Assembly (NCBI RefSeq): GCF_017991995.1
Contig: NZ_JAGOPN010000022.1
Location: 52,605-116,604, forward strand
Source of the DNA: Pseudacidovorax sp.
Lineage (GTDB): Bacteria > Pseudomonadota > Gammaproteobacteria > Burkholderiales > Burkholderiaceae_C
Reading direction: 5' to 3'
Length of the DNA stretch: 64,000 nt
The position numbers and the translations under genes were made by a program. Below, piece after piece: positions 9,633 to 19,748 of the stretch. The number at the start of each line of letters is the position of its first letter. Positions within the stretch are counted from its first letter, which is position 1. The notes under the pieces were generated by a model. It saw only the letters and a list, made by a program, of their open reading frames with translations. It did not search any database and was not told the origin of the DNA.

Positions 9633-10631
9633 ATGAGGATCGTCTTCGCGGGCACGCCCGAATTCGCCCGCGTGGCGCTCGAAGCCCTGGATGCCGCCGG
9701 CATCGAGATCGCCCTGGTCCTGACTCAGCCCGACCGCCCTGCCGGCCGCGGCATGAAGCTGCAGGCCTCGCCGGTCAAGGCGCATGCCCTGACCCGGGGA
9801 TGGCCGGTAGCCCAGCCACGCAGCCTGCGCCTGGATGGCAAGTACCCCGAGGACGCCGCCCAGGCGCGCGAGCAGCTGGCGGCCGCCCGGGCCGATGCCA
9901 TGGTCGTGGCCGCCTACGGCCTGATCCTGCCGCAGTGGGTGCTGGACCTGATGGCCGGCCAGGGCGAAGGGGCGCCGGCCGGCACCCAGGCCTTGGGCTG
10001 CCTCAATATCCACGCCAGCCTGCTGCCCCGCTGGCGCGGCGCGGCCCCGATCCACCGCGCCATCGAGGCCGGCGATGCCGAAACGGGCGTGACCATCATG
10101 CAGATGGACGCCGGCCTGGACACGGGCGACATGCTGCTGGCCGAATCCCTCGCCATCGGCGCCCAGGAAAGCACCGGCCAGTTGCACGACCGGCTGGCCG
10201 CGATGGGCGGTCGGCTGATCGTGCAGGCGCTGCGCCAGGCGGAGACCGGGCCGCTGCCGCGCACGCCCCAGCCGGCCGAGGGTGTGACCTACGCCCACAA
10301 GATCGAGAAGGCCGAGGCCCGCATCGACTGGACGCAGGACGCCGCCACCCTGGCCCGCCGGGTGCGCGCCTTCGATCCCTTCCCGGGGGCCGTGGCCGAG
10401 CTGGACGGCCAGCCGCTGAAGATCTGGGCGGCACGTGCACAACCCGCGGCTGGCGCCACCGGCCCGGTGCCGGGTACCGTGCTGCGCGCCGATGCCGACG
10501 GTGTCGTCATCGCGGCCGGCGGCGGCAGCCTGCTGGTGGCCACGCAATTGCAGCGGGCCGGCGGCAAGCGCCTGGCGGCGGCCGACTTCCTGCGCGGGGC
10601 GCCCCTGGCCGCCGGCACGGTGCTGGCCTGA
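9633..10631 (+). CDS. fmt: Methionyl-tRNA formyltransferase
   Basis: The enzyme formylates initiator Met-tRNA using 10-formyltetrahydrofolate. The 332-residue product begins with [15 protein letters not shown] and has the active-site region [20 protein letters not shown] near residue 125, followed by [17 protein letters not shown]. The C-terminal third is the OB-fold tRNA-binding domain ([14 protein letters not shown] onward). Length and motifs are normal. Its stop overlaps the azlC start by one base. Confidence 0.96.
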   Translation: MRIVFAGTPEFARVALEALDAAGIEIALVLTQPDRPAGRGMKLQASPVKAHALTRGWPVAQPRSLRLDGKYPEDAAQAREQLAAARADAMVVAAYGLILPQWVLDLMAGQGEGAPAGTQALGCLNIHASLLPRWRGAAPIHRAIEAGDAETGVTIMQMDAGLDTGDMLLAESLAIGAQESTGQLHDRLAAMGGRLIVQALRQAETGPLPRTPQPAEGVTYAHKIEKAEARIDWTQDAATLARRVRAFDPFPGAVAELDGQPLKIWAARAQPAAGATGPVPGTVLRADADGVVIAAGGGSLLVATQLQRAGGKRLAAADFLRGAPLAAGTVLA

Positions 10632-11377
10632 TGTTCTGGTCGTCCGCCCTCCGCCGGCGGCTGGCTTTCCGCGAGGGCGCCCGGCTGATGACGCCGGTGG
10701 CGCTGGGCATTGGCGCCTGGGGCCTGATGACCGGCGTGGCCATGGTGAAGGCCGGCCTGTCGCCGCTGGAAGCAGTGCTCATGACACTGCTGGTCTATGC
10801 CGGCAGCGCCCAGCTGGCCGCCGTGCCGCTGCTGGTGGCGGGCGCACCGGCCTGGGTGATCCTGGCCACCGCCTTCTGCGTCAACCTGCGCTTCGTCGTC
10901 TTCAGCCTGCACCTGCGCCATTACCTGATGCACATGCCGCGCTGGCGTCGCCTGGTGCACGGCTACCTGACGGGCGACCTGAGCTATGCCGTCTTCACCC
11001 GTCGTTATCCGCAGCCACCCACCACCCAGGCCGAGCGCGACGACCAGGAGGCGTACCTCGTGGGCGGCTACACCGTCAACTGGAGCTGCTGGATCCTGCT
11101 GAGCCTCGCCGGCGTCGCGCTTGCTGAACTGATTCCCCAGCGCTGGGGCCTGGGCTTCGCCGGCGTGCTGGCGCTGGTGGGCATCCTGGCGTCGATGGTC
11201 ACCACCCGTCTGCAGGTGCTGGCGCTGCTCATCGCCAGCGCCACCGCGGTGGCGGCCTACGCCCTGCCCCTGCGGCTGAACATCGTGGTGTCCATCGGCC
11301 TGGCGGTGCTGGCCTGCTTCTGGCTCGAACAGCAGTTGGGCCGCCTGGCCCGCGGCCGCACCGGAGAGGCGGGCTGA
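10631..11377 (+). CDS. azlC: AzlC family branched-chain amino acid exporter, large subunit
   Basis: The 248-residue membrane protein has about seven hydrophobic segments and AzlC motifs such as LLVYAGSAQLAAVPLL and FCVNLRFVVFSLHLR. AzlC with AzlD forms an exporter for branched-chain and related amino acids. It starts at the TGATG junction with fmt and overlaps azlD by one base in the same way, so the three are translationally coupled. The substrate cannot be read from the sequence. Confidence 0.88.
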   Translation: MFWSSALRRRLAFREGARLMTPVALGIGAWGLMTGVAMVKAGLSPLEAVLMTLLVYAGSAQLAAVPLLVAGAPAWVILATAFCVNLRFVVFSLHLRHYLMHMPRWRRLVHGYLTGDLSYAVFTRRYPQPPTTQAERDDQEAYLVGGYTVNWSCWILLSLAGVALAELIPQRWGLGFAGVLALVGILASMVTTRLQVLALLIASATAVAAYALPLRLNIVVSIGLAVLACFWLEQQLGRLARGRTGEAG

Positions 11378-11709
11378 TGCAGACCGATCCGTGGACCGTC
11401 GCCATCATTCTGGGCCTGGCCGTGGTGACCGTGGTCACGCGCTGCTTCTTCTTCATCAGCGAGCGCAGCCTGCCGCTGCCGGCCTGGGTGCACCGGGCCC
11501 TGCGCTACGCACCGGTGGCCGCGCTGGCCGCCGTGGTGGCGCCCGAGGTGGTGATGAGCGGCGGGCACCTGATCCCCTCCTGGCAGGACGCGCGCCTGTT
11601 CGCCGCCGCGGTGGGCGCGGCGCTGTACTTCTGGCGGCGCAGCACCCTCATCACGATGGCCGGCGGCATGGCGGTGTACCTGCCCCTGCACCTGGGATTG
11701 GGCTGGTAG
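11377..11709 (+). CDS. azlD: AzlD family exporter, small subunit
   Basis: The 110-residue protein has four predicted membrane helices and the AzlD signature [20 protein letters not shown] followed by [17 protein letters not shown]. It is the obligate small partner of AzlC. Its ATG overlaps the azlC stop (TGATG). It is the last gene of the def-fmt-azlCD run; pgk follows with its own promoter-like element. Confidence 0.88.
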   Translation: MQTDPWTVAIILGLAVVTVVTRCFFFISERSLPLPAWVHRALRYAPVAALAAVVAPEVVMSGGHLIPSWQDARLFAAAVGAALYFWRRSTLITMAGGMAVYLPLHLGLGW

Positions 11710-11725
11710 CGGCAAAGCCGCTCCC

Positions 11726-11731
11726 TACAAT
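11726..11731 (+). promoter_or_regulatory. Promoter -10-like element upstream of pgk
   Basis: TACAAT lies 61 bases before the pgk ATG and just after the azlD stop. No good -35 hexamer at standard spacing was found, so this is a suggestion only. It belongs to a recurring TAnAAT(C/G)G(C) pattern seen before several genes in the window. Confidence 0.35.
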
Positions 11732-11791
11732 GGCCTGTTGCCCGTCCCGCACGCGGACGGCGCCGAGACAACTTCCTCCCAAGCCGCAACC

Positions 11792-12985
11792 ATGAACGTC
11801 ATCCGCTTCTCCGATCTGTGTGCACAAGGCAAGGCCCAGGGCCGCCGGGTCTTCATCCGCGCCGACCTGAACGTTCCGCAGGACGACGACGGCCGCATCA
11901 CCGAAGACACGCGCATCCGCGCCTCGGTGCCCTGCATCCAGATGGCGCTGGACGCCGGCGCGGCAGTGATGGTCACCTCGCACCTGGGCCGCCCGACCGA
12001 GGGCGCCTTCAAGCCCGAGGATTCGCTGGCCCCTGTCGCCCAGCGCCTGGGCGAGCTGCTGGGCCGCGACGTGCGCCTGGTGGCCGACTGGACCGACGGC
12101 GTGCAGGTCGCCCCGGGCGAGGTCGTGCTGCTGGAGAACTGCCGCCTGAACAAGGGCGAGAAGAAGAACGACGAGGCGCTGGCCCGCAAGATGGCCGCGC
12201 TGACCGACATCTACGTCAACGACGCCTTCGGCACCGCCCACCGCGCCGAGGCCACCACCTACGGCATCGCCCAGTTCGCACCCGTGGCCTGCGCCGGCCC
12301 GTTGCTGGCGGCCGAGATCGACGCCATCACCAAGGCCCTGGCCGCGCCCAAGCGGCCGCTGGTGGCCATCGTGGCCGGCTCCAAGGTGAGCACCAAGCTG
12401 ACCATCCTCAAGAGCCTGTCCGCCAACGTGGACCAGCTGATCGTGGGCGGTGGCATCGCCAACACCTTCATGCTGGCCGCCGGCCTGCCCATCGGCAAGT
12501 CGCTGGCCGAGGCCGATCTGGTCGACGAGGCCAAGGCCGTGATCGAGGCCATGCGCACCCGCGGCGCCGCCGTGCCGATCCCGGTGGACGTGGTGACGGC
12601 CAAGAGCTTCTCGGCCGACGCGCCCGCCACCGTCAAGCCCGCCACCGAGGTGGCCGAGGACGACCTGATCCTCGACATCGGCCCGCAGACCGCCGAGCAG
12701 CTCGCCGCCCAGCTGCGCGAGGCCGGCACCATCGTCTGGAACGGCCCGGTCGGCGTGTTCGAGTTCGACGCCTTCGCCAAGGGCACCGAGGCCATCGCCC
12801 GCGCCATCGCGGCGAGCAGCGCCTTCTCCATCGCCGGCGGCGGCGACACGCTGGCGGCCATCGCCAAGTACGGCATCGAGAAGGACGTGGGCTACATCTC
12901 CACCGGCGGCGGCGCCTTCCTGGAAGTGCTGGAAGGCAAGAAGCTGCCGGCTTTCGAGATCCTGGAAAAGCGCGCAGCGGGCTGA
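11792..12985 (+). CDS. pgk: Phosphoglycerate kinase
   Basis: The enzyme interconverts 1,3-bisphosphoglycerate and 3-phosphoglycerate with ATP formation. The 397-residue product has the N-terminal [20 protein letters not shown] signature, [20 protein letters not shown], and the C-terminal nucleotide-binding motifs [20 protein letters not shown] and [14 protein letters not shown]. The ATG at 11792 gives the standard N-terminus; an in-frame ATG at 11738 would add 18 unrelated residues. It heads a carbon-metabolism neighbourhood with pyk and fba. Confidence 0.97.
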   Translation: MNVIRFSDLCAQGKAQGRRVFIRADLNVPQDDDGRITEDTRIRASVPCIQMALDAGAAVMVTSHLGRPTEGAFKPEDSLAPVAQRLGELLGRDVRLVADWTDGVQVAPGEVVLLENCRLNKGEKKNDEALARKMAALTDIYVNDAFGTAHRAEATTYGIAQFAPVACAGPLLAAEIDAITKALAAPKRPLVAIVAGSKVSTKLTILKSLSANVDQLIVGGGIANTFMLAAGLPIGKSLAEADLVDEAKAVIEAMRTRGAAVPIPVDVVTAKSFSADAPATVKPATEVAEDDLILDIGPQTAEQLAAQLREAGTIVWNGPVGVFEFDAFAKGTEAIARAIAASSAFSIAGGGDTLAAIAKYGIEKDVGYISTGGGAFLEVLEGKKLPAFEILEKRAAG

Positions 12986-13056
12986 GCGTCCGGAGGCGGC
13001 GCGGCGGCGCCTGGGTACCGCCACCGCCTCACCTGCCAGCCAAGCCGTCCGCCCAA

Positions 13057-13097
13057 CAAAAAACCCGGTCCGCATTGCTGCGGCACCGGGTTTTTTG
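13057..13097. terminator. Bidirectional terminator between pgk and the desaturase
   Basis: CAAAAAACCCGGT and ACCGGGTTTTTTG form a long stem with A and T tracts on either side, so it can work on both strands. It lies between the converging pgk and fatty acid desaturase genes. Confidence 0.9.
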
Positions 13098-13148
13098 TTT
13101 TGTCGCCGCACGCGGCGGCAGGCCGCTGCGGGGGATCAGGTCGTCACG

Positions 13149-14285
13149 TCAGGCCGGACGGGCGACGGCTTCGGCCGCCTGCGGCGGCACCAACGAGCGC
13201 AGCTCGCTCGTGGCGCGGCCCTTGAAGTCGGTCCAGCACTGGCGCGTGAAGTCATAAAGCTTGCAGGCGCGGGCGGTGTCGAAGTACCACTTCCACGAGA
13301 AGCGCTGGATGATGATGCGGCCGGGCAGCATCTGCTCGAGCACCTTCTGCGTTTCCTTGAGCTTGTACAGCGGGATGCTCATGTCCACGTGGTGGGCGGT
13401 GTGCTCCATGATGTGGTGCATCAGCGCGCCGATCCGGAACGGAAAGGTCAGGTGGACGGTGGTGGAGACGAAGGGCTGGGCGCGCTGCCAGGCGGCCTTC
13501 TCGTTGTGCCACTGCACCTTGACGTGGGTGTGGTGGCCATAGATGACGAAGCCCATCATGTTGAACCAGAACACCATCGGCACCACGAAGCCCAGCAGCA
13601 CCAGCAGCCAGGCCGACTGGCCGCTGGCGAAGGCGGCGCCGACCAGGGCGGCGATCCACACCAGCGCGAAGCCGCTGACCAGCAGGCAGTCGCGGGTGAA
13701 GACCGGGCGGTAGGTATTGCCCATGATCTTCTTGCTGGGGAACATCATCTTGGCCCACCAGATCTCGACGGCGTAGTACAGGCCCGGACCCCAGCCGCTG
13801 CGGTAGATGCGCTCGGCCACGCGCCGCATCGGCGACATGGCGCGGTACTCATCCTGCGTCATGGGCGCCCAGACGAAATCCACGCCCTTGAGGTTGGTGA
13901 AGCCATGGTGCACCACGTTGTGACCCATGTCCCAGAGGCTGTAGGCCGTGAGCGAGGGCAGGAAGGCGATGCGGCCCAGCCACTTGTTGAGGCGGCGGTT
14001 CTCGGTCAGGCTCTGGTGGCAGCCGTCGTGCCCAATGATGAACAGGCGGCCGATGACGAAGCCGGCAGCCAGGGCGGCCAGCAGCTTGAGCCAGACGGAA
14101 TCGACCAGCACCACGGCGGCCATCAGGCCGAAGAAGAGGAGGTAGTCGAGCGTGAGGAGCGCGAAGGCGCGCCAAGTGCTGCGCTGCGCCAGGGGCGTCA
14201 GCCAGCTGCGGATGATCTTGCGGTGCGGCAGCGGCGCGCTGGGCTCAAGCGGCTCGGGCAGCGAGAGTTCGGGTCTGTAAGCCAT
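13149..14285 (-). CDS. Membrane fatty acid desaturase
   Basis: The 378-residue integral membrane protein has the three histidine boxes of the acyl-lipid desaturase family: HDGCH near residue 86, HNVVHH near residue 121 and HTAHH near residue 295. They bind the di-iron centre that inserts a double bond into acyl chains. Hydrophobic segments near 45-75 and 200-245 fit the usual topology. The ATG at 14285 is chosen because the family-like MAYRPELSLPEP start fits better than the far-upstream in-frame starts. It is divergent from pyk. The position of the double bond cannot be told. Confidence 0.85.
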   Translation of the reverse strand: MAYRPELSLPEPLEPSAPLPHRKIIRSWLTPLAQRSTWRAFALLTLDYLLFFGLMAAVVLVDSVWLKLLAALAAGFVIGRLFIIGHDGCHQSLTENRRLNKWLGRIAFLPSLTAYSLWDMGHNVVHHGFTNLKGVDFVWAPMTQDEYRAMSPMRRVAERIYRSGWGPGLYYAVEIWWAKMMFPSKKIMGNTYRPVFTRDCLLVSGFALVWIAALVGAAFASGQSAWLLVLLGFVVPMVFWFNMMGFVIYGHHTHVKVQWHNEKAAWQRAQPFVSTTVHLTFPFRIGALMHHIMEHTAHHVDMSIPLYKLKETQKVLEQMLPGRIIIQRFSWKWYFDTARACKLYDFTRQCWTDFKGRATSELRSLVPPQAAEAVARPA

Positions 14286-14453
14286 TGAAAAATAGGCGGT
14301 TTTCGAATCTGGACAACCGTCGACGATAACCGATGCGGCTTTCCCGAGGATGACGGCCGTCAAATCGGCCCCGCATGTCATGCCGATAAGCCCTATTCCT
14401 TGACGGCATGGGAGCAGCGCCAGGCACCTCCGGGCCTTTGGGTGAGAATTCTT

Positions 14454-14478
14454 CGCCGCCCGGGCTTTTCGGGCGGCG
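14454..14478 (+). other. Hairpin in the pyk leader
   Basis: A perfect 9-base stem (CGCCGCCCG with CGGGCGGCG) with a 7-base loop lies 21 bases before the pyk ATG. There is no T run, so it is not a typical terminator. It might stabilise the 5' end of the transcript or affect ribosome access. Confidence 0.5.
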
Positions 14479-14498
14479 CGACCTGGAGACTCCCGCAC

Positions 14499-15944
14499 AT
14501 GGCCCCCCGCATTCCCCGCCACGCCACCAAGATCGTCGCCACGCTCGGCCCGGCGTCCAGCACGCCGGCATTGATCGAGCAGATGATCGTCCACAAGGTC
14601 AGCGTGGTGCGCCTGAACTTCAGCCACGGCCAGGCCCAGGACCACATCGACCGCGCCGCCATGGTGCGCGAGGCCGCCCGCCGCGCCGGCCGCGAGGTGG
14701 CCATCATGGCCGACCTGCAGGGCCCCAAGATCCGCGTGGGCAAGTTCGCCGAGGGCAAGGTCTGGCTGGAGCCCGGTGCCTCCTTCGTGCTGGACGCCGC
14801 CCGCCTGGAGCCGGGCGACGTCCAGGCCGTGGGCCTGGATTACAAGGACCTGCCGCGCGACGTGAAGGCCGGCGACCGGCTGCTGCTCAACGACGGCCTG
14901 ATCGTGCTGCGGGTCGACGGCGTGCGCGGCGATGCGGTGCACACCACCGTGCTGGTGGGCGGCGAGCTCTCCAACAACAAGGGCATCAACAAGGAAGGCG
15001 GCGGCCTCACGGCCCCGGCGCTCACGGCCAAGGACATGGAGGACATCAAGACCGCCATGAGCTTCCAGGCCGATTACGTGGCGGTAAGCTTTCCCAAGAA
15101 CGCCACCGACATGGAGATGGCCCGCCAGCTCTGCAACGTGGCCGGCGCCGAATGGGGCCACAAGCCGGGGCTGATCGCCAAGATCGAGCGCGCCGAAGCC
15201 ATTCCGCGCCTGGAGGAGATCCTGCGTGCCAGCGACGGCATCATGGTCGCCCGCGGCGACCTGGCGGTCGAGGTGGGCAATGCGGCCGTGCCGGCCCTGC
15301 AGAAGAAGATGATCCGCATGGCGCGCGAGATGGACCGCGTGGTCATCACCGCCACGCAGATGATGGAATCGATGATCGCCAACCCCGTGCCCACCCGCGC
15401 CGAGGTGAGCGACGTGGCCAACGCCGTGCTGGACGGCACCGACGCCGTGATGCTCTCGGCCGAGACGGCCTCCGGCCGCTACCCGTTGGAGACCGTCAAG
15501 GAGATGAGCCGCATCTGCGAGGCGGCCGAGCAGGCCGAGGACACCTCGCGCGACCTGGACTTCAGCGGCCAGCACTACACCCGCATCGACCAGTCCATCG
15601 CCATGGGCGCGCTGTTCACGGCGCACCACCTGGGCGCCAAGGCCATCGTGGCGCTGACCGAATCGGGTTCCACCGCGCTGTGGATGAGCCGCCATGCGGC
15701 GCACATCCCGGTCTATGCCCTGACCGCGCGGCTGACGACGCAGCGGCGCATGGCGCTCTACCGCAACGTGCGCCCGCTGCTGACGGAGACACAGAACGAC
15801 CGCGATGCCGCCCTCCACCAGGCGGAGGAACACCTCAAGAAGCGCGGCATCGTCCAGAGCGGCGATGTGTACGCCATCACTTGCGGCGAGCCGATGGGGG
15901 CGCCCGGCGGCACCAACATGCTGAGGATCTGCACGGCGTCCTGA
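14499..15944 (+). CDS. pyk: Pyruvate kinase
   Basis: The enzyme converts phosphoenolpyruvate and ADP to pyruvate and ATP. The 481-residue product contains TKIVATLGPASS at the start, MADLQGPKIRVG near residue 70, the active-site block GIMVARGDLAVEVG and TATQMMESMI, and ends in TNMLRI. The ATG at 14499 gives the standard N-terminus; an upstream in-frame start at 14400 would read through the leader hairpin. It is divergent from the desaturase. Confidence 0.96.
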   Translation: MAPRIPRHATKIVATLGPASSTPALIEQMIVHKVSVVRLNFSHGQAQDHIDRAAMVREAARRAGREVAIMADLQGPKIRVGKFAEGKVWLEPGASFVLDAARLEPGDVQAVGLDYKDLPRDVKAGDRLLLNDGLIVLRVDGVRGDAVHTTVLVGGELSNNKGINKEGGGLTAPALTAKDMEDIKTAMSFQADYVAVSFPKNATDMEMARQLCNVAGAEWGHKPGLIAKIERAEAIPRLEEILRASDGIMVARGDLAVEVGNAAVPALQKKMIRMAREMDRVVITATQMMESMIANPVPTRAEVSDVANAVLDGTDAVMLSAETASGRYPLETVKEMSRICEAAEQAEDTSRDLDFSGQHYTRIDQSIAMGALFTAHHLGAKAIVALTESGSTALWMSRHAAHIPVYALTARLTTQRRMALYRNVRPLLTETQNDRDAALHQAEEHLKKRGIVQSGDVYAITCGEPMGAPGGTNMLRICTAS

Positions 15945-16032
15945 ACGCCGGCCAGCCGGGCCGCCCCGCCGGCCGCGTAGGACAGCGGCGCGCGCCGGAA
16001 ACCAAAGCGGCGGCGCCTGCGTATGGGAAGGC

Positions 16033-16953
16033 ATGCCTTCCCACCCTCCCCTGCTGCGCACCGTCGCGGCCGCGCTCGCCGTCGTGGCCGGCGCGCTCTC
16101 GCTGGGCGCCTGCTCCCCCATCAAGCTGGTCGACCGGCTCACGCCCACCGACACCTACACCGTCCAGAACGACATCGCCTACGGCAGCGAGCCGCGCCAG
16201 CGGCTGGACGTGTACCAGCCGCTGGCGCGCACGGCGCCTGCGGCCGGCCGGCGGCCTCTGGTGGTCTTCTTTTATGGCGGCACCTGGACCACGGGCGACC
16301 GGGCCCAATACCGCTTCGTCGGCGAGGCGCTGGCCTCGCGCGGCGCCATCGTGGCCGTGGCCGACTACCGGCTCTCGCACGAAGTGCGCTATCCGGCCTT
16401 TGTGCAGGACAGCGCACGGGCCGTGAAATGGGGGCTGGACAACGCCGCCCGCCTGGGCGCGGACCCGGCCCAGGTCTATGTCATGGGACACAGCTCGGGC
16501 GCCTACAACGCGGCCATGGTGGCGCTCGATCCGCGCTGGCTCCAGGCGCTCGGGGCGAGTCCCCGGCAACTGGCCGGATGGATCGGCCTGGCCGGGCCCT
16601 ACGACTTCCTGCCCATCGGCGACCCGGACGTGAAGCGCGCCTTCGACTGGCCGCGCACGATGCCCGAATCGCAGCCGATCAACCATGTCTCGGCCGCCGC
16701 GCCGCGCACGCTGCTCATGGCGGCCAGCCGGGACAACCTGGTCGACCCGCATCGCAACACCGCCCAGATGGCGCGCAAGCTGGAGGTGGCAGGCGTGCCG
16801 GTGGAGGTCCACACCTTCGACAACCTCAGCCACATCACGCTGATGGGTGCGGTCGCTACGCGCGTGCAGTGGATCGGCGGACCGGTGATGCCGCCGCTTC
16901 TGCGCTTTCTGGGACTGCCGCCGTCAGACCTGTCCGACAGGGTCGCTCATTAG
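16033..16953 (+). CDS. Alpha/beta hydrolase lipoprotein, esterase-like
   Basis: The 306-residue protein begins with a signal peptide and lipobox (LSLGACS, Cys at about residue 27), so it is probably a membrane-anchored lipoprotein. The alpha/beta-hydrolase core shows an oxyanion-hole motif FFYGGTW near residue 79, the nucleophile elbow GHSSGA at about residue 152 (Ser nucleophile), an Asp in AASRDNLVDP and a His in LSHITLM. This is the carboxylesterase/BD-FAE type. The substrate is unknown. It lies between pyk and fba. Confidence 0.8.
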   Translation: MPSHPPLLRTVAAALAVVAGALSLGACSPIKLVDRLTPTDTYTVQNDIAYGSEPRQRLDVYQPLARTAPAAGRRPLVVFFYGGTWTTGDRAQYRFVGEALASRGAIVAVADYRLSHEVRYPAFVQDSARAVKWGLDNAARLGADPAQVYVMGHSSGAYNAAMVALDPRWLQALGASPRQLAGWIGLAGPYDFLPIGDPDVKRAFDWPRTMPESQPINHVSAAAPRTLLMAASRDNLVDPHRNTAQMARKLEVAGVPVEVHTFDNLSHITLMGAVATRVQWIGGPVMPPLLRFLGLPPSDLSDRVAH

Positions 16954-16956
16954 AAT
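16951..16956 (+). promoter_or_regulatory. Promoter -10-like element for fba
   Basis: TAGAAT overlaps the stop codon of the hydrolase gene and lies 50 bases before the fba ATG. The same TAGAATCG octamer occurs before the O-antigen ligase and DUF2946 genes. No strong -35 element is seen. Confidence 0.4.
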
Positions 16957-16987
16957 CGTGGGAATTTTTTCGCACTTTTCCACGATT
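16954..16987 (+). other. Inverted repeat in the fba leader
   Basis: AATCGTGG and CCACGATT form a perfect 8-base inverted repeat with 18 bases between, including a T6 run in the loop. It begins right after the hydrolase stop and ends 19 bases before the fba ATG. It could be a weak terminator, an operator or a leader hairpin. Confidence 0.5.
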
Positions 16988-17005
16988 ACTTAAGAGGACA
17001 TCACC

Positions 17006-18070
17006 ATGGCACTTGTCTCGATGCGCGAGTTGCTGGACCACGCCGCTGCCAACGGCTATGGCATTCCGGCCTTCAACGTGAACAACCTGGAGCAAGTGCA
17101 GGCCGTGATGGCCGCCGCCGATGAAGTCGGCGCCCCGGTGATCCTGCAGGCCAGCGCCGGCGCCCGCAAGTACGCGGGTGAGCACTTCATCAAGCACCTG
17201 ATCCAGGCCGCGACCGAGGCCTACCCCCACATCCCGCTGGTGATGCACCAGGACCATGGCACCAGCCCCAAGATCTGCGCCGGCGCCATCGACCTGGGTT
17301 TCGGCTCGGTGATGATGGACGGCTCGCTGCGTGAGGACGGCAAGACCCCGGCCGACTTCGCCTACAACGTGGAAGTGACCCGCAAGGTCGTCGAGATGGC
17401 CCACAAGGTCGGCGTGACCGTCGAGGGCGAGCTGGGCTGCCTGGGCAACCTGGAAACCGGCGATGCCGGCGAGGAAGACGGCATCGGCGCCGAAGGCAAG
17501 CTGGACCACAGCCAGATGTTGACCGACCCCGAGGAGGCCGCCCAGTTCGTCAAGGCCACCCAGTTGGACGCCCTGGCCATCGCCATCGGCACCAGCCACG
17601 GCGCCTACAAGTTCAGCCGTCCGCCCACGGGCGACATCCTGGCGATCAGCCGCGTGAAGGAAATCCACGCCCGCATCCCCAACACCCACCTGGTGATGCA
17701 CGGTTCGTCGTCGGTGCCGCAGGAGCTGCGCGCCATCATCAACCAGTACGGCGGCCAGATGAAGGAAACCTACGGCGTGCCCGTGGCCGAGATTCAGGAA
17801 GCCATCAAGTACGGCGTGCGCAAGATCAACATCGACACCGACATCCGCATGGCGATGACCGGTGCCGTGCGCAAGTTCATGGCCGAGAACCCCGAGAAGT
17901 TCGACATGCGCGAGTGGATGAAGCCGGCCCGCGAAGCCGCCAAGGCCGTGTGCAAGCAGCGCTACCTGGAATTCGGCTGCGAAGGCCAGGCTGGCAAGAT
18001 CAAGGGCGCGGGCCTGCAGGTGATGGCCGCCAAGTACGCCCAGGGCGAGCTGGCGCAGGTCGTCCAATAA
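17006..18070 (+). CDS. fba: Fructose-bisphosphate aldolase, class II
   Basis: This zinc-dependent enzyme cleaves fructose 1,6-bisphosphate to dihydroxyacetone phosphate and glyceraldehyde 3-phosphate. The 354-residue product has the class II motifs: [12 protein letters not shown] at the start, [10 protein letters not shown] (zinc His), [10 protein letters not shown], and GTSHGAYKF plus VMHGSSSVP for the later metal and phosphate sites. [15 protein letters not shown] is in the expected place. The sequence resembles the longer Calvin-cycle-type aldolases of Burkholderiales. The ATG has a good AAGAGG site upstream and a hairpin terminator follows the gene. Confidence 0.96.
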   Translation: MALVSMRELLDHAAANGYGIPAFNVNNLEQVQAVMAAADEVGAPVILQASAGARKYAGEHFIKHLIQAATEAYPHIPLVMHQDHGTSPKICAGAIDLGFGSVMMDGSLREDGKTPADFAYNVEVTRKVVEMAHKVGVTVEGELGCLGNLETGDAGEEDGIGAEGKLDHSQMLTDPEEAAQFVKATQLDALAIAIGTSHGAYKFSRPPTGDILAISRVKEIHARIPNTHLVMHGSSSVPQELRAIINQYGGQMKETYGVPVAEIQEAIKYGVRKINIDTDIRMAMTGAVRKFMAENPEKFDMREWMKPAREAAKAVCKQRYLEFGCEGQAGKIKGAGLQVMAAKYAQGELAQVVQ

Positions 18071-18103
18071 ACCATCTGACAGGCGCCCGGCGCCTTCCGG
18101 ACC

Positions 18104-18131
18104 GGCCACCGCCCGCGCGGTGGCTTTTTTT
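18104..18131 (+). terminator. Intrinsic terminator after fba
   Basis: GCCACCGC pairs with GCGGTGGC and is followed by seven T. It lies about 35 bases after the fba stop and separates fba from purC. Confidence 0.88.
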
Positions 18132-18180
18132 CGCGCGCGACACGCATACAGGCGGTGACACCGGCCTGTCACCACCCGCG

Positions 18181-18186
18181 GATAAT
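18181..18186 (+). promoter_or_regulatory. Promoter -10-like element for purC
   Basis: GATAAT, followed by CGCGCGCT, lies 48 bases before the purC ATG and after the fba terminator. The same AATCGCGCGCT string follows the -10-like element before the DUF2946 gene. No clear -35 was found. Confidence 0.42.
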
Positions 18187-18228
18187 CGCGCGCTGCTTTC
18201 CTCCTTCACCCTGCCGCCCGGCACCTCC

Positions 18229-19137
18229 ATGGCCACGACCGTCCATACCTCCTCCATCCAGAGCCTGCCCCTGCTTGCACGCGGCAAGGTGCGCGACAAC
18301 TACGCCGTCGGCGAGGACCGCATCCTCATGATCGCCAGCGACCGGCTGTCGGCCTTCGACGTCATCATGGGCGAGCCGATCCCGGGCAAGGGCGAGATCC
18401 TGACCAAGATGGCGCTGTGGTGGTTCGACCGCCTGGGCGGCATCTGCCCCAACCACCTGACCGGCGAGGCGCCCGAGAGCGTGGTGCGCCCGGAAGAGGT
18501 GGCGCAGGTCACGGGCCGCTCGATGCTGGTCAAGCGCCTCAAGCCCATTCCTGTCGAAGCCGTGGTGCGCGGCTACCTGGCCGGCAGCGGCTGGAAGGAA
18601 TACCAGGAAAACCGGGAGGTCTGCGGCGTGCCGCTGCCCGAGGGACTCGTCAATTCGGCCAAGCTGCCGCGCGCCATCTTCACGCCCGCCGCCAAGGCCG
18701 CCGTGGGCGAGCACGACGAGAACATCAGCTACGAGCGCGTGGTCGAAATGATCGGCCCGCAGCTGGCCCAGCAGATCCGCGAGACCAGCATCGCGCTGTA
18801 CGAGACGGCGGCCGAGATCGCGCTGCAGCGCGGCATGATCATCGCCGACACCAAGTTCGAGTTCGGCCTGGACGAAACCGGCCAGCTGGTGCTGATGGAC
18901 GAGGTGCTCACACCTGACAGCTCGCGCTACTGGCCGGTGGAAGGCTACGAGGCCGCGCTGGCTGTCGGCACCAACCCCCCGAGCTACGACAAGCAGTTCG
19001 TGCGCGACTGGCTGGAGGCCGTGCGCATCAACGGCAAGCCCTGGGACAAGACGCCGCCCGCGCCGCGCCTGCCCAACGACGTGACCGAACGCACCGCGGC
19101 GAAGTACCGCGAGGCGCTGGAACGCCTGACCGGCTGA
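18229..19137 (+). CDS. purC: Phosphoribosylaminoimidazole-succinocarboxamide synthase
   Basis: PurC joins aspartate to CAIR in purine synthesis. The 302-residue product has GKVRDNY near residue 19, the SAICAR signatures [20 protein letters not shown] (about residues 102-121) and DTKFEFGLD, and [14 protein letters not shown] near residue 225. The ATG at 18229 gives the normal N-terminus. purE and purK, which often follow purC in betaproteobacteria, are not next to it; the following gene is on the other strand. Confidence 0.96.
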   Translation: MATTVHTSSIQSLPLLARGKVRDNYAVGEDRILMIASDRLSAFDVIMGEPIPGKGEILTKMALWWFDRLGGICPNHLTGEAPESVVRPEEVAQVTGRSMLVKRLKPIPVEAVVRGYLAGSGWKEYQENREVCGVPLPEGLVNSAKLPRAIFTPAAKAAVGEHDENISYERVVEMIGPQLAQQIRETSIALYETAAEIALQRGMIIADTKFEFGLDETGQLVLMDEVLTPDSSRYWPVEGYEAALAVGTNPPSYDKQFVRDWLEAVRINGKPWDKTPPAPRLPNDVTERTAAKYREALERLTG

Positions 19138-19176
19138 GCAGCCGGCGGCAGGGCGGCAGGGCGACAGGCGCAGCCC

Positions 19177-19620
19177 TCAGCGCTGCAGCATCGCCACCGT
19201 ACGCCCGCTGCCGTCGAGCAGCACGAGGCGCGCCGGCGCCTGAAGGCGGTAGCTCGCCGTGGACTGCAGGGCCTGGAAGAACTGCATTTCGCGCTGCCCG
19301 CGCTCGGGTGCGACGCAGGCCATGCGGGTGGCTGCCAGCTGGCCGATGCGCAGCTGGCTGGCCGTGCGGCTGTAGGTGCCCGAAAAGCGGTTGCAGCCGC
19401 CACTGCCGACGGCCCGGCCGTCGCTGCCGAACTGCACCGAGGGCGTGCCCTGCGGATCGCCACCACCGTCCACCATCTCGCCCTGCAGCTGGACCAGGCG
19501 CCACGTCGGCCCCTCGATGGGCTCGTCCAGGCTGACGCCGCTGCCGCAGGCCGCGAGCGACAGGACGGCAGGCAGTGCGAAGGCCAGAAGGAGTCGGTGT
19601 CGGCGAGCGATGGCGGGCAT
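19177..19620 (-). CDS. META domain (HslJ-like) lipoprotein
   Basis: The 147-residue protein has a lipoprotein signal peptide (VLSLAACGS, Cys at about residue 26). The rest matches the META/HslJ fold: GPTWRLVQLQGE at the start of the domain, then GSGGCNRFSGTYSRT and IGQLAATRMACV, ending in LVLLDGSGRTVAMLQR. It is likely located in the envelope. HslJ is linked to heat and novobiocin stress, but the biochemical role of the family is not settled. Confidence 0.8.
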   Translation of the reverse strand: MPAIARRHRLLLAFALPAVLSLAACGSGVSLDEPIEGPTWRLVQLQGEMVDGGGDPQGTPSVQFGSDGRAVGSGGCNRFSGTYSRTASQLRIGQLAATRMACVAPERGQREMQFFQALQSTASYRLQAPARLVLLDGSGRTVAMLQR

Positions 19621-19748
19621 GGAGGGTGCGTCCTTTCGGCGGGAAGTGGGGCCGCGGCATCGTACCCGGGGGCACCGTGTCGCCGCGTCGGCGCAGGCCG
19701 GCAACCGCGAGGCCCGGCCGTGTTGCGGAGCGGGCCGGAACAGCCCCC